From NCBI RefSeq assembly GCF_000276665.1, contig NW_004955465.1:7357428-7421427 (forward strand): a stretch of 64,000 bases of DNA, given 5' to 3'. The notes under the pieces are model-generated. The model was not told where the DNA came from, did not search any database, and saw nothing but the letters and a program-made list of their open reading frames with translations. How positions within the stretch are numbered: the stretch's first letter is position 1; each line of letters starts with the position of its first letter. The translations under genes and the position numbers were made by a program. Shown here piece by piece: positions 12,172 to 23,838 of this stretch. The DNA comes from Chinchilla lanigera. Lineage: Eukaryota > Chordata > Mammalia > Rodentia > Chinchillidae.

Positions 12172-12250
12172 AAGGTTAAACCAGTGGGAGTAGATCAGTG
12201 TAACCAGAAGGTTAAATCCAGTGGGAGTAAAGGTTAAACCAGTGGGAGGA
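12172..12250 (+). repeat. three-copy 21-22 bp minisatellite
   Basis: The unit aaggttaaaccagtgggagt occurs at 12172, 12208 (with one T insertion) and 12230. The last two copies are directly adjacent and the first two are separated by about 15 bases. Confidence 0.85.
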
Positions 12251-12734
12251 ACCAGAGGGAAAGTAAGACAGAGGCTCAGGTGGGCCAGGGCTTAACTGTA
12301 GAGAACACGCACATCTATGGAAAGAAGAGACCCCCAGTTCAACTCCCATGCCACTATCTGAGTGCTTTCCATGCGAAAGGGCTGTGTTAGATATGGAAAT
12401 CAGAAGATAGAACATTTGCTCTAAAATTTAGTGGAAAGATCAAGACATCTTCAGAGTTGGAAAGAAGTCCAAAGGCCACTTACTATGACAGCTCAGTAGC
12501 AGCACAGCTTTAGGGTGACCTCAGCAAGGGAGGTCCTGCCAGCAGCCTTCTCCCTCTGAGGAAGTACTAAATCAGAAAGTCCTTTCAACCCTCAGAGACT
12601 GAAGACAACCCCCCCTTAGTGCTACATTTACACACAGCATAAGATGGGTTGTCCCTGCCTCACTATTGGTCAGTGTGTTCTGGGAGCTGTCTATGTCAAT
12701 GTCCATCTTAAAATAAACACCCTAGTTCTGGTGT

Positions 12735-12770
12735 GGTCCTTTCTGGTCTGGTCTGGTTTGGTCTGGTCAG
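12735..12770 (+). repeat. GGTCT pentanucleotide repeat
   Basis: Imperfect tandem units tctgg/tttgg in 'ggtctggtctggtttggtc' form a short purine/pyrimidine-mixed array. Confidence 0.75.
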
Positions 12771-12857
12771 CAAAGAAAAGAAGATGATCACCTGGAATTC
12801 AGTATGTGGTTTGGGCGGGGCATGTGCTCCACTAGATTCTTTATGATAGCAATTATG

Positions 12858-12913
12858 TTTTATTAATCAAAGCAATGATGCTTTATTAATCAAATAGTAT
12901 CTCATTAATCAAG
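12858..12913 (+). repeat. triplicated TTAATCAA motif
   Basis: The core attaatcaa occurs three times at spacings of about 24 and 21 bp, the first two within the longer tttattaatcaaa. It could be a decayed minisatellite. It also supplies three closely spaced homeodomain-type ATTA/TAATC cores. Confidence 0.6.
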
Positions 12914-13017
12914 GAGAAAGGTTAGATACTTCCTTGTTCTATAACCAAACTTCCCTTATCAAACTCAAACTTTACTGGTAAATTTTTCCTTTAAACTCAT
13001 AACCATTTTGCAGGGTT

Positions 13018-14285
13018 ATATTTATTTTATTGTGATAGAAACACAATGTTGATTGTAGGTACAGTGTTAAACATCACCTCTCTGGAGCTGGTTCATCTTG
13101 CCTCACAGAAAAGTTGTGCTTGATTTGTAGCATTAAATTTCCCCTTTCCCTTGCTCCCAGAAACTGCCATTCTACCCTTGGATGAATTTAACTTTTTCTT
13201 AGTTTTTGTCCCCAGGTTCCATTCATTCTATCACATATTGCAGAATTCCCCTACCTTTTTAAAGACAGAATAGTATTCCATCGTATATATGTACCACATT
13301 TTCTTTATCTGCTTGTCTGTTCATGGATATTCATGTTGTTTCCATGTCTTGGCTACTGTAAAAAATTCTGTAAAGAACACAGAAGTGCTGACCCCACTTT
13401 AATACTCTAATTTCAGTTCTTTTGGATAAATATCCAAAAGTGGAATTGCTGGATAATTATAAAGTACTATAGGGGCCGGGGATTTAGCTCAGCAGCACAG
13501 TGCCTGCCCGGCAAGCGCAAGGTCGTGAGTTTCATTCCTGGTACTGGAAAACAAACAAACAAAAAAAAAAAGTACTATAGCTACCTTCTTAATTTTTTGA
13601 GGAATCACCTATTTCTTGCAGTGTCTGTACTACTTTGGATTCTTAACCAGCAGTAAGTTTTCAAATTTTCTACATCATTACCAACACTTGTAATCTTTTG
13701 TCTCTTCAACAAATGGCACTGAGAGAGCTGGATATTTATAAGCAAAAGAATAAAATGGGATCCTTTTCTTATATCTTGTGCAAAATCAAGTCAAAAAGGA
13801 TTACAGACTGAAACAGTAGAATTGAAGTTGTAAAATGCTTAGAAGAAAATATAGGGTAAAATGTTCATGACATTAGCTTTGGCAATAATTTCATGAATAT
13901 GACACCAAAAGCACAGGCAACAAAACAGACAAATGGTATTATATCAAGCACAAAATCTTCCACCTAACAAAGATAATAATCAAGACAGTGTAAAATAGGA
14001 GAATACAGAATAGGAGAAAAGATTTGCGAATCATGTATCTGATAAAGGACTAATTTGCAACATACATAAGAAGCTCCTACAACTCAGTAGGAAAACACTA
14101 ATAACCTGATAAAACATGGGCAGAAAACTGGAACACATTTTTCAAAGAAAACATATAAACTGTTGACAGCTCTCTAAAAAATGGTGAACATCATTGATCA
14201 CTAAAAAATGCGAATCAAAACCATGAGAAAACCTCACAACTATCAGGTTGACTATTATAAAAAAAAAATCAAAAGACATCTGCCA
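13018..14285 (-). mobile_element. old LINE-1 3' portion with 5' inversion (twin priming)
   Basis: From about 13018 to 13700 the sequence is minus-strand L1 3' end (landmarks 'agaatagtattccatcg', 'atatccaaaagtggaattgc', and 'accaacacttgtaatctttt' near the switch). At about 13702 it switches to plus-strand ORF2 sequence ('caacaaatggcactgagag', 'aaaagcacaggcaacaaaa', 'tctgataaaggactaat'), which runs to about 14281. The two parts together match one contiguous L1 3' region with its upstream part flipped, the signature of twin-primed reverse transcription. Both parts carry many substitutions and an ID SINE sits inside the left part. Target duplications could not be recognised. Confidence 0.75.
13471..13580 (+). 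mobile_element. ID SINE inside the L1, with target-site duplication
   Basis: The body starts ggggccggggatttagctca and continues through 'ggcaagcgcaaggtcgtgag' to an A-rich tail with AAAC units. The bases aaagtactatag lie just upstream (13471-13482) and, allowing overlap with the tail, just downstream (about 13569-13580). The insertion therefore post-dates the L1. Confidence 0.9.
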
Positions 14286-15379
14286 TTGTTCATATCCCAC
14301 CACCCTCTCACTACATACTAAATCTGGATGTCCTTCAGAAGGCAGAAGAGATGAAGATTTTCCGGTTGGTTCATTGCTCCAATCTGTTGGTTTCTCATTG
14401 TCTTTGTTGTACAATTCACTGTTTTAGGTAAAGTTCTCAGCTTCATGGCATCCAGAAAACGTGAATATCATGCTGTCAGAATCTTTATCTGAAACACCAT
14501 TAAATTTTAATGGAACAGCATCCATGCACACTTCCACAGTGTTCTAAAAGCCAGATGCAGGCACGAAGCTGTGAATACTGGGAATAATATTTTTCAAGGA
14601 AGACTGATGTGGTTGGCAATGGAAAAAGGCAAAAAAGTCAAACTTTGAGGCTGCTAGATGGTTCGAAAGGTAATTTCATGAAGAAAGGCGAGGGTAAAAC
14701 CAGACTGAAGAAGCTAAAGGCAAGAACAAGTGACAATAAGTGAAGGTCACCTTAATGCAACAAAGAGTTCCCAAATGCGAACTCACCCTGTTAACTCTGC
14801 CTGCTTGTCAAGATGAGAATAGACTTTAGAAAAAAAGTCTAACTCTTTAAGTGCTTCAAATTCTTTGAAAGACTTTCTACTCAAGTCATAGTGCTCGCAA
14901 GTAATAAAAATGGAGTTATTTTTCATCATCAGTTTTGTTCTTGTTACAATGGAACCATTCAAAAGAGAAATGAAAGAGACGAGGGGGCAAGGTAAACTCA
15001 ATTGTCTTCATGCTGGGAGGGTGTTCTAAAAGGGGCTCTGTCTTTTTTTTTATGAAAGAAGAGCAAACATTTTCAGAAGCTAATTTCTTGTTTGCTTGCT
15101 TGCTATTATTTAGCTTACTCATAGTTTTTATCTACAGAGAAAAGCAGCGAAACAAAGAACAGGAAATTTCACCATGCTGCAGGAACTGTCGAAATGGTTG
15201 TTCAGGCAAGAAACGACGTATTCACACTAACCACAGCCCTGGTCTTGCATCTTCATTTCCTTTGTAGGATGATTGGTCAGAAAAGGATTAGGCTTTAAAT
15301 ATCACCCCTTCCAGCAAATGAAAGCAAATGGGTTGATTACTAAAATAGTACATGAGACTATTTGGCGAAGAACTGTGTG
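14286..15379. other. no gene recognised
   Basis: Unique sequence. Frames of 60-90 codons occur on both strands (for example 14142-14414 minus, 15010-15267 plus). The plus one has a hydrophobic Phe/Leu run encoded by a T-rich stretch and a basic tail, but no start context or splice signal supports it. Confidence 0.4.
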
Positions 15380-15500
15380 TCACTCCTTTAATTGTTATAG
15401 CCCGTAAGGGTCATTTGCTGATTCCCCTTATATTACAGATGAGAACATGAGAGACAGGGCTGGAAAGTGAAAGAGCTAAACAGTGGATACCAGAGCCCCA
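15380..15500 (-). mobile_element. MIR SINE fragment
   Basis: 'tattacagatgagaacatgagagacagggctgg ... ggataccagagccc' is the complement of the MIR core (cctcatctgtaaaatg region and the upstream tail), diverged. Confidence 0.6.
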
Positions 15501-15642
15501 GAAAAATGTTACATAGTCTATCTGCACACATCACATCATCTAAATATGGAAAACCCCACCTAAGTATCCAGCAAATGAATAAATGAATGAATGTCAAGAA
15601 TAGGGAAAGAGTTGGAGAAATAGAACAAGACTTAAAATCCTA

Positions 15643-16080
15643 TAGTAGCTAAATCTTAGAAGCAGCCTGTACTTCCCTCAGTGGATGAAAGGGTAAAGAA
15701 AATGTGGTGTTTATACACAACAGAGTACTTCTCTGCCATAAAGAAAGATAATCTTGAGCCATTTGTAGGAAAATGCAGGCCTCTTGATAGTACAGTGTTA
15801 AGTGAATAAATCAGACACATGAGCTTAAATATTGTGTGGTTTTTCTTATATGAGAAACACAAAGCATAAACAAAGAGCAAAATAAAAGATGGATAATAAG
15901 AAGTAGAGAGATACGTCTTTCTCAAATCGGAAGGGGATCCAGAGATAGAGGGAGGGTGGAGGAAGGGGAGGGAAAAGGGGATGCAGAAAGGAGTGAAGGT
16001 GTGGTCTGTCCATGTACCAACTCCTCACAAGGAATGTAAACGTTATGTACTGTAAACATGAATAAACGTCTGTGAAATTA
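15643..16080 (+). mobile_element. LINE-1 3' end (plus strand)
   Basis: 'agtagctaaatcttagaagc', 'gtgttaagtgaataaatcag' and 'cttatatgagaaacacaaag' are the last part of ORF2 plus 3' UTR landmarks of an L1. They are followed by a G/A-rich tract at about 15945-15985, as often found in L1 3' UTRs. The copy is strongly 5' truncated and related to the copy at 36.1 kb. Confidence 0.7.
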
Positions 16081-17373
16081 TGGATTTTGTCTAATAATCA
16101 GAGATCACTGATTGCAGGATAGTTTTAATTTGCATTAATATAACCCCTAGTAGGGTTTTGATTAATTCATTTAGTTATAGTTTCACAGATGTAATTTCTT
16201 TGAGTGACTGGTTGAAGGTATGGAGTTTTAATTTTTTTATTTGTCCACAGTTGCCTAAAAGCCATGAGGGTGACAACCACCCTACATTTCACTGAACGCA
16301 ATTCGCAGCTGAAAAAAGTGAGCTTGCAAATTAACGCCCTCAGCCAACAGGTCAGACTGTGGAGTGATAAAAAGAACTGTTACTACCACTGGCTTTGGGG
16401 TGAAGAAGCCAGCAATGCAGTTTATGGGAGGAAAAGCAAGAAGCACCAAGGAACACAGAGCAGACCTTCAAGGTACCAAGTCTTCTCCTTAATCCTTGGG
16501 TGGCCCTGTGCACTTGAACTGTACATAGCTCTGTTCCTTTTGGAGGGGAAGGTCAAGGAGGCTGTGGGTGCATATTTTCACACACATTTGAAGATCTGGC
16601 TCGAGGATCCTTCCCTCCTTTTCTTCTCTGTTTAAGGAATAAAAGTATGTCTCTCTGCCTAGGCTCAGAGCTGGTCCCTGAGCAAGGATGACAATCCCAA
16701 ACATATCCATTTTTGGAGACACCTACAGATACATATAGGTAACTGTCCCATGTGTGCATAGACTACATTTGACATGAAGGAAGGTGCCGGTAATGAGAAA
16801 ATGAGGAAGCTGAAGGGCTGGCCTCTCTGCAGCAGTGAGGGATCCAGGAACTGAGGGGCACCCCAGAGGCTGATCTGTGCCACATGAACCTAAGAAAGCA
16901 AAGGCCCTGGAAAGGGCCCGGAGAAAGAGAGAATTCAGGTTGTGTGAAAACCAGTGAATTTCTTCACCAAAGTATGGGACTCAGCAGGATTGAAACAGAG
17001 AGCTATCCATTTCCTTGTGGAGGCTCTGCACAACTTAAAAGTTGACTGACTCTGGCCCACAGCTAACTCTAATGAGAAACCATTCCAGAGAACTCTTCAG
17101 TGAGAAACAGACAATTCAGACATTAAAAGTGCTAGCTACAGTCATAGTTGTGTTGATGATGTTTCCCCAGGGCAAAGGGCTGCTTGACAAGCTATCACTG
17201 CAGGAAAACCAAGCCTGTAAGTGTTTTACTAACCCAGTTTACCCATACAAGTTCATGGTAAGCCTTCTTGATTGTCAGAGAGAGTGCTCCCTCCTTCTCC
17301 ATGGTTTTAAGTACCCATGGTCTGTCATGGTCCAAAAGTACTACTATAGTGCTATGAGATCCTAAAATATCTT
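16081..17373. other. no confident gene; two longer chance frames
   Basis: A 123-codon plus-strand frame (16264-16635) follows a pyrimidine tract and a cacag acceptor-like site. A 107-codon plus-strand frame lies at 17042-17365. Neither has a recognisable domain, and overlapping minus-strand frames occupy the same bases. If either is real it would be an exon, not a complete gene. Confidence 0.3.
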
Positions 17374-17374
17374 C

Positions 17375-17436
<62 letters not shown>

Positions 17437-17437
17437 A
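17374..17437 (+). repeat. GA dinucleotide microsatellite
   Basis: An almost pure (GA)n array with a few AAAG interruptions, ending in gagggagggag. Confidence 0.95.
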
Positions 17438-17449
17438 TCAGAGAGGTCA

Positions 17450-17783
17450 GATCTGGAATGTTTCCCGAAGGCTAATGTGTTGAAGGTTTGGTTTACCGTT
17501 GGGACGTGGTAGAAACTTTAGGAGGTAGGGCTCATTGGAGGAGGTAGGTCACAGACGTGCCCTTGAAGGATATGTTGGGACTCTGCCCCTCACTCCCTGC
17601 CTTCTGTCCACTATGAGGGAGGCTACTTTTCTCCACCACAAGCTCTCTACCATAATGATCAGCCTAGGCATGGGCCCAGAAGCCACAGAGCCAAGTTACC
17701 ATGGACTGAAATCATGAACCAAAGTAAATTCTTTTTGCAGTTGATTGTCTCAGGTATTTTGTCACAGTGACAAAAGCTAACAG
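17450..17783 (+). mobile_element. MaLR-like solo LTR (plus strand)
   Basis: 'ggctaatgtgttgaagg', 'ctttaggaggtagggctcat', 'gcccttgaaggatatgttgg' and the terminal 'ggtattttgtcacagtgac ... aagctaacaga' are the conserved sequence order of a MaLR-type LTR. The 5' end abuts the GA microsatellite and may have been overwritten by it. No internal region adjoins it. Confidence 0.65.
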
Positions 17784-18984
17784 AGAAAGGAAGTGATCAT
17801 ATCCGCATGTTTATTATAGTATATTGTTACAACTGTTCTACTTTATTATTAGTTATTTTCATTTGCTTACCTTGCTTAATTTTTAACTTAAACTTACCAT
17901 AGGCATGCGTGTAGGACTAAACATAGTAACACAGGGTTTCTTACCATCTGCTGTTTCAGACATGGCCTGGCAGCCTAAGAAAGTGTCCCCCAAGGATAAG
18001 AGGAGCTACTACACAAATCTGAAAGCTTAAGCTTGTCTGTTGGAAACAGACTAAAGCAAGTGACCAAAATCAACTTTCCAGGTTTGGAGGTCTTCCAGAA
18101 GGTAATGAGATATTTTGTAATTTTCAGAAGCACCAGGAAAGCACCTTTAGTTGAGATGCCTCCCTCCTCAACACTGAGAAAACTGCCAAGCACAGGGCAT
18201 TTCTTAATATTAACAAGCTTTCCTTGGGCCACCACCATTCTGTCTCCCTTCCCCGTGACTCAGAACCCATGGAGCCTGAGTAGAGGGTTGTCTTCTCTTG
18301 ACAGGAGAGGAAGGAGCAATTGGGCAGTATGCTGAGCTAGAACCAAAGGATCAGGGTGACAGAAGGAGGAAAAACATCCATCCCAAACTTTCCTACTTCA
18401 AAGTCTGCCTGAGGGCAGCACAGTTGCTTAAAGTATGGCCCTGGGTGATGCCCAAGTTTAGGACCAGTAGTTTTCAGCTCCTTGTGTGATAGCTCCATAC
18501 CCGTGTCACACACATCTCAAGATCACTGTCACGCACTCAGCTGACCTTGCCCTCCTCCACGTCATTCCAGCTCAGCCAATGCTGCTCCAGCTCTCAGCCT
18601 TAGAAGTCTCAGCTTTGCCCTCTGCTCCCCCTGTATCCTCACCCCTACATCAAAGTAGTCACCAAGTCCTGGTTATGCTACCAGTGCAGTGAGTTTTAGG
18701 TTTATCTCTTGCTCCATTTGCTATTTGCATTTCTATTGCACTGCTTTAATTTGGCTCAGTGCCCATTGCCTACACAAACGCAATAGTCACCCCGGAGTTT
18801 TTGTGCTGCCCACATAATGGTAGCAGAGGGCTAGCATGATAATTCTGACAATGTTTTTCCCTGCTAACAAAACTTCTGCCATCTCCTTGCTGCATGAAAT
18901 AAAATATAGACCCCCTATGCTGAATTTTAAGATTCTTCCTATAATAGAGTGAATTGTTTCCATCTCCTGTCTGAGCTCCAAACT
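17784..18984. other. no gene recognised
   Basis: A 100-codon plus frame (18033-18335) and an 87-codon minus frame (17975-18238) overlap each other, as expected by chance. No repeat family is recognised. Confidence 0.4.
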
Positions 18985-19294
18985 CTGATACTGAAAGCCC
19001 AAACCTCTATACCTTCATATGTGCCCATATTTGGAGATAGAGGAGAGAGCCATAGAGAGGTACAAGCTGGAGAGTGAGGCCATTCCAATGACTGGCATCC
19101 TTATCAGAGGAAACAGAGAGACTGTAAGATGCACAGAAAGAAAACCATGGCAGGGACATACCAAGAAGACAACCATGTGCAAGCAAAGGACAGAGGCCTT
19201 GATCTCAGAGTTCCAGACTCCAGGACGGTGAGAAAATAAATCTTTTATTTAAGCCACCTTATGTACAGTATTAATTATAGCAGCCTACCAAATA
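18985..19294 (+). mobile_element. MLT1-like MaLR LTR (plus strand)
   Basis: The order 'ggccattccaatgactggc', 'gccttgatctcagagttcc', 'ccagactccaggacggtgag', 'aaataaatcttttatttaag', 'ccacct', 'atagcagcctacc' matches the 3' two-thirds of MLT1-type LTRs, including the AATAAA signal. It ends in an (AATA)n run. Confidence 0.7.
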
Positions 19295-19311
19295 AATAAA
19301 TAAATAAATAC
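19289..19311 (+). repeat. AATA tetranucleotide microsatellite
   Basis: About five perfect AAAT/AATA units at the 3' edge of the MLT1-like LTR. Confidence 0.9.
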
Positions 19312-19931
19312 CTTGTCCGTTAGCCCTCACCTATGTGTTCTGACCTTCTAGTACTTTCCCTCAGCTGCCCATAAACCCTAGCCTTAGCCACAGTGGTTCA
19401 TATATGATTTATGACTGCTGACCTTCCATCTTCACTGTGATGACCACTGGGCATAGACCACGTTCCCTGCCATGTCTGCCTGTGGATCCAGCTCATGTCC
19501 TGCATGCATGAAAAAGATTGGAAAAGATCCTAGGTGCAAGGATCTCTCTTTGTTCTCTACTCACACTGCCTTACCAGATCCACCCTCCTCTCCTCTCCTC
19601 CTCAATGGTATGGGAGGGTGAGCAGCAAAGGGTCTAGAAAAGTGTGTTTCTCAGTTTCTTTCTAGGCAGAGAGTCTCAGAACATCTAGCTAATGAGAAGT
19701 TAGTGGAAGTTGTTTGATGGAATTCAGGAAGAAAGTGCCCCAAATGGGCTATAGATACTGCTGGCATAGCCTTATCTGACTTTGTATATTTTCTTCCTTC
19801 TTTTCTCTTTCTCCCAGGAATACACAGTGGCCAGAGTAGCCACCTTGAAACCACAAGATATCATCAAAATTGAGGCAGATCTTGAGGTGATAAGCACATC
19901 AATCAGCTTACTTAATTATTTCTTTATAGTA
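19312..19931. other. no gene recognised
   Basis: Unique sequence between an LTR and a DNA transposon. The short 67-codon minus frame (19651-19854) is without features. Confidence 0.4.
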
Positions 19932-20443
19932 CAGTCATGCTCCACATAATGACAGTTTGGTCACAGATGGGTCTCATAGATTACCATTGCCCCGTGAGAT
20001 TGTAATGGAGCTGAAAGTGCTTATTGCCTGGTGCAGTCATGGGACAACACTTCAGTCAAATGTTTGCGGTGATGCTATGTCAACAAACCTTGTGCTCTAC
20101 CAGTTACATAAGAGTATAGCTCACACAATTATGTACGTAATTCTTAATGAACCACCCTGTTTCTGGTCTATGCATTTACTATATCATAGTTTTAACATTA
20201 TCTTTGAAAATATTCTATTCATTCAAAAAACTTACTCTAAAACAGACTGTTGCACAATGCTTGTAACAACCTCACACATCCCGGTATTTGCTGTGTTTTG
20301 TGATTTCAGTAAGAGGCCACATTGAGTAATTAGCCCATCCCATGTAGGTTCTTGTAAATATATTCTGATGTTTGCACAATGATGGAAATGTCTAACAGTG
20401 CATTACTCAGAACACGTCACTAGTGTTAAGCAGCATATGTCTG
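19932..20443 (+). mobile_element. Tigger-like (Tc1/mariner) DNA transposon remnant
   Basis: The left end reads TA then cagtcatgctccacataatg. The right end, read on the other strand, starts cagacatatgctgcttaac after TA. The imperfect terminal inverted repeats with CAG/CTG ends and TA on both sides are the hallmark of Tc1/mariner (pogo/Tigger) insertions. At about 512 bp with no transposase frame it is a non-autonomous or internally deleted copy. Strand is arbitrary. Confidence 0.65.
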
Positions 20444-21186
20444 TACACATGTAAAAACATTGCACTGTGTGCCACAAACATACACAATTTTATTTGTTGG
20501 TTATTCTTTACTAAAATTGAAGGGAAATTATTGTCAAAGAAACTTGACCCTACTTTCTTCAAAACCTTGAAGAAATGCCTACTACCATAGACTTCTGCAA
20601 TACTTGAGGAAATATAAGGGGAAAAAAAAGATCTTTTTGTTAAGCCATTTTCTACCAGAAATTTCTCTATTGTCAATGAAGTGTAAGTCCTTGTTGATGT
20701 AGAGAGTGATATTTCCTGAGTGTCACTGCTGGCTCACATCAGAGGTCCTTGTATGTGTGCACTGTCCTGTTTGCTGGGGGCATGACGTGTACCTCCTGTC
20801 ACGTACGGCTTATGCAAAGTGTTCAACAAATAACTGCGGAATTTTCTAAGTCTTTGTGAATCTTCACTGAGGGGAGAATCCCATCTTGGCTACATATTCT
20901 CCAGCATGTTGTTTGTTCAAAATACAAATGACAAGATAAGAAAATGAAAATGTGCCATGCAGGTGTGGTTAAAGGTAAAAACCTAGACCACATTTACACG
21001 TTACTGTGGTATCCTGGTGAAGATATTCCAGGTGGGCCATTTGGGTCCAAGTCTGGGTCCAACAGATACATCTTCAGTTCCTGCCATCTTGCACATGGGG
21101 CTGGGTTGAGAGCATCAGTGAAGATCTTACTCCATGGAAATGAGACACATTTGTAACCTAAGATGGAAAGGGCTATCACCCTTTGC
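20444..21186. other. no gene recognised
   Basis: Unique sequence. The small frames at 20407-20676 (minus) and 20944-21156 (plus) lack any recognisable feature. Confidence 0.4.
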
Positions 21187-21554
21187 ATTAGTCTGTTAGG
21201 GCTGCCCTTAGCCAGAGACTAGATGTAAAACCAGAGATTAAGTGATATAAACATCATACATTTCTTACAGGTCTGGGGACTGGAAGTTCCAAGGTCAAAG
21301 GCTTCTCACAGGGCCTCTTTCCTTGCCTTGCAGATGGTGCCTTCTTGCTGTGTCTTTGTATGGTCTTTTCTCTTTGTGGTCTTTTCTCTGTACTGTGTCC
21401 CTGGTATAGAGACTTCTTGCAAGACATCAGTCAGACTGAGTTAGGGATTTATCCTAATGGCCCCACTTAAATTCAGTCATCTCTTTGGAGACCATAGCTT
21501 CTAGTAAGATCACATTTCAATATATGAGTTTGGAGTGGGGGACATCACTCACCC
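21187..21554 (-). mobile_element. MLT1-like MaLR LTR (minus strand)
   Basis: 'attagtctgttagggctgcc', 'ggggactggaagttccaagg', 'tggtcttttctctttgtgg', 'taatggccccacttaaattc' and 'agtttggagtgggggac' reproduce, in complement, the full order of an MLT1-type LTR. It is a solo LTR with no internal region. Confidence 0.7.
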
Positions 21555-23398
21555 TCTAAATACCTTCATATATGGCTCACGTACACTGTATACGTACATA
21601 GTAATTAATTAGAACATGATTAGAACTCTAGTGACATTAAATATCTTGTCTCAAGTTCCCAGTATAGAAGTGTAGAGATGAAATCCAGCTGTGTTTCAGT
21701 GGCCAGGTTGGACCTGGAGCCAATGAACCTCCTCAATGCAGCATTTCATCGAGAAATGAAGCTGTGAGGATAGGCCGAGAACACTCCATTGAAATGAAGA
21801 CACGATAGTTTGTTAATCTTCATTTGATGTCTACACCTGTATTTCCTAACCTATTTTCTAAACAAATACCAGTTGGTAGGCTGTTGTTTGGCATTTGTAA
21901 TACAAAGTTTTGTAGTCAAATAAGTAGCAAACGAAAAGAAGAAAGAAAGTGAGAAAGATGCAAGGAGAGGGCAAGAGGAGAGAAAAACAAGTTTGTGTCT
22001 GGTTCTTATTTAAACGTGGTTTGACCACAGAAAAGCATATTTCATGGATAAAATACTCTCTTTTTCAGGGGCAGCTCTTCACTAACATAGCTGCGCAGTT
22101 GGCATTTACACCTGTGATTCCTGTTATATAAGAGAAATAAATTTTCTTGTTATGTGAAAAACAGTGGGAAATGAGCAGTTTTTATTGCATGCTGAGACCC
22201 CACCTTGAAGTCACTAAGGATGATGCCTGTACAGCTTGCGAGTGGAGAGGCGGAGTCAGGGTGGTGTTCTCCTAGTGGGCCACTGGAATTTCTCTGAGAT
22301 CCATGGGGTGCTGGTGGGGCTGTGATGGCTCATTAAGTGTGAGGTCAAGAGGCAGAGTTGCCTCCAACAACAAGACACAAATGCACCTTGTCTGGATGAA
22401 GGTGAAGCTCCTTGTACAATGTGCTTCTTGTTGGCTATTTGGAGAAGTGGAAGTGAGTCCAGCAACATCTATGCAAGCCTCATTATTTCTGTCTTGACGA
22501 AAACCATCATCTCAGTTTTAGGACTTTTCCCAACGCCATCAGATTAAAAAAAAAAAAAAAAAAAACAGCAACAACAAATTTTAGATTTTAAAAATCTGTT
22601 TTCCAGACTCTGTTTGCTTACCCCACCTACATTTGACTGACTGAAAGTTACAGAGCTTAACAAGAATAAATACTCTGACATTTTCCTCCAAGAATCCTAA
22701 AATAAACACATTGCGTACTTACTGATTTTATATGAGGATTTAAAATATTTTAATATTCAGACTTAAACTCTCTGATTTTAATGGTTACAATTCCAAATAG
22801 CTGCGCATGAAAGTCCCATTTATCTGCTTCTATATTTAAGAAGTCATAGAATGCTGTGAGGGTGGACATTACATATTTTTATGAGATCAACACTGCATTT
22901 ATACAGAAGCATATACAAAGAAACTGCTAGGTACAAAGGAGACTAGCGGTCTGGGTTTCCAGGAGATGGAGGCATTGTGCTAACACCAGAATGAGGTGGT
23001 CACTCTGATTAGAGACAGGGAGTCAGTGATGAAGAAAATATAGTCAAATAGCCACATGATCATGGCTTGGGAGAAGGACTTTCTCTCTTTTCATGTAGGA
23101 ACATGAAAGTGTCTATTCACTTAACAAACTGAAAGAATTTTTTTTACTTCAATCTCAATGACTCTTCAGTTTTGTTTTGTTTTTAAAATTGTATTCCAGA
23201 AGTATTTGGTAGAGAGTAAACATTGGGATGGTATTTTTTTTTAAAAAAAACAGAAAAAGTTTAACAGTTTAGGTAAAATGGGAAAAAAATACATAAAAAT
23301 GAAAGGATGTGGGAGAGATAAAGGAGAAAAAGAAAGACAAAGAGAGATAGACAGACAGACAAACTTTGCTTTGGTGGCCAGAGTTTACGGAATCCAAT
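21555..23398. other. no gene; A-run and simple sequence
   Basis: Contains an A-run at 22545-22565 without a recognisable SINE body upstream, an A/T patch at 23235-23250 and a GA/GACA-rich patch at about 23318-23362. Overlapping 70- and 64-codon frames at 22256-22497 lie on opposite strands. No repeat family is recognised. Confidence 0.4.
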
Positions 23399-23838
23399 TG
23401 TTATGGTTTGTATCTAGATGCTGCCTACCAAAGCCTCCTGTGCTCAGAGGTAAACCTTTTCGGAAGTGGTTGGATCAAGGGTGTGATGCTGGGATTAAAG
23501 GTGCATGATTACTAAATTACTCCACTGATTGGTTTAGCATAGTCCTGGATGTGGATAATGGGAAAGCCAACCCTAGGTGTGGGTGGTACCACTCAAAAGG
23601 GGGGGCCTGGTAGGAGTAAAAGGGAGAGGTAGGTTGCTGCTTGCTGCATTGCTGTCTCCTGCCTGCTTTCCGTGGACTATTTTCCCTCTGTGATGTCCCT
23701 CTGCCATGACAACCTGGCTTGGAGCCAGCCAACTATGGACTGGAAACCTCTACGAACTGTGAGCTGAAGTACACTTTTCTTCCTTTAACTTTGGGTGTTG
23801 GGTATTTTGTCTCAAAAATGAGAAAAGTAACTAAGACT
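23399..23838 (+). mobile_element. MaLR-like LTR (plus strand)
   Basis: It starts tgttatggtttg-like, the same start as the LTR at 9321-9693. It carries 'actatggactggaaacctc' and ends 'gggtattttgtctcaaaa ... gtaactaag'. Length is about 440 bp. Its 3' end is also the left edge of the inverted-repeat arm described separately, so some of the downstream sequence may be internal retroelement sequence. Confidence 0.65.

Noticed and set aside
13483..13560. tRNA gene
   Set aside because: The tRNA-like A/B-box order belongs to an ID SINE with A-tail and target duplication.
16264..16635. 123-codon plus-strand frame after an acceptor-like cacag
   Set aside because: No family match or donor, and antisense frames overlap the same bases. 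Left as unexplained, not called.
17374..17437. Regulatory GAGA element
   Set aside because: Perfect dinucleotide array adjoining an LTR; nothing separates it from an ordinary microsatellite.
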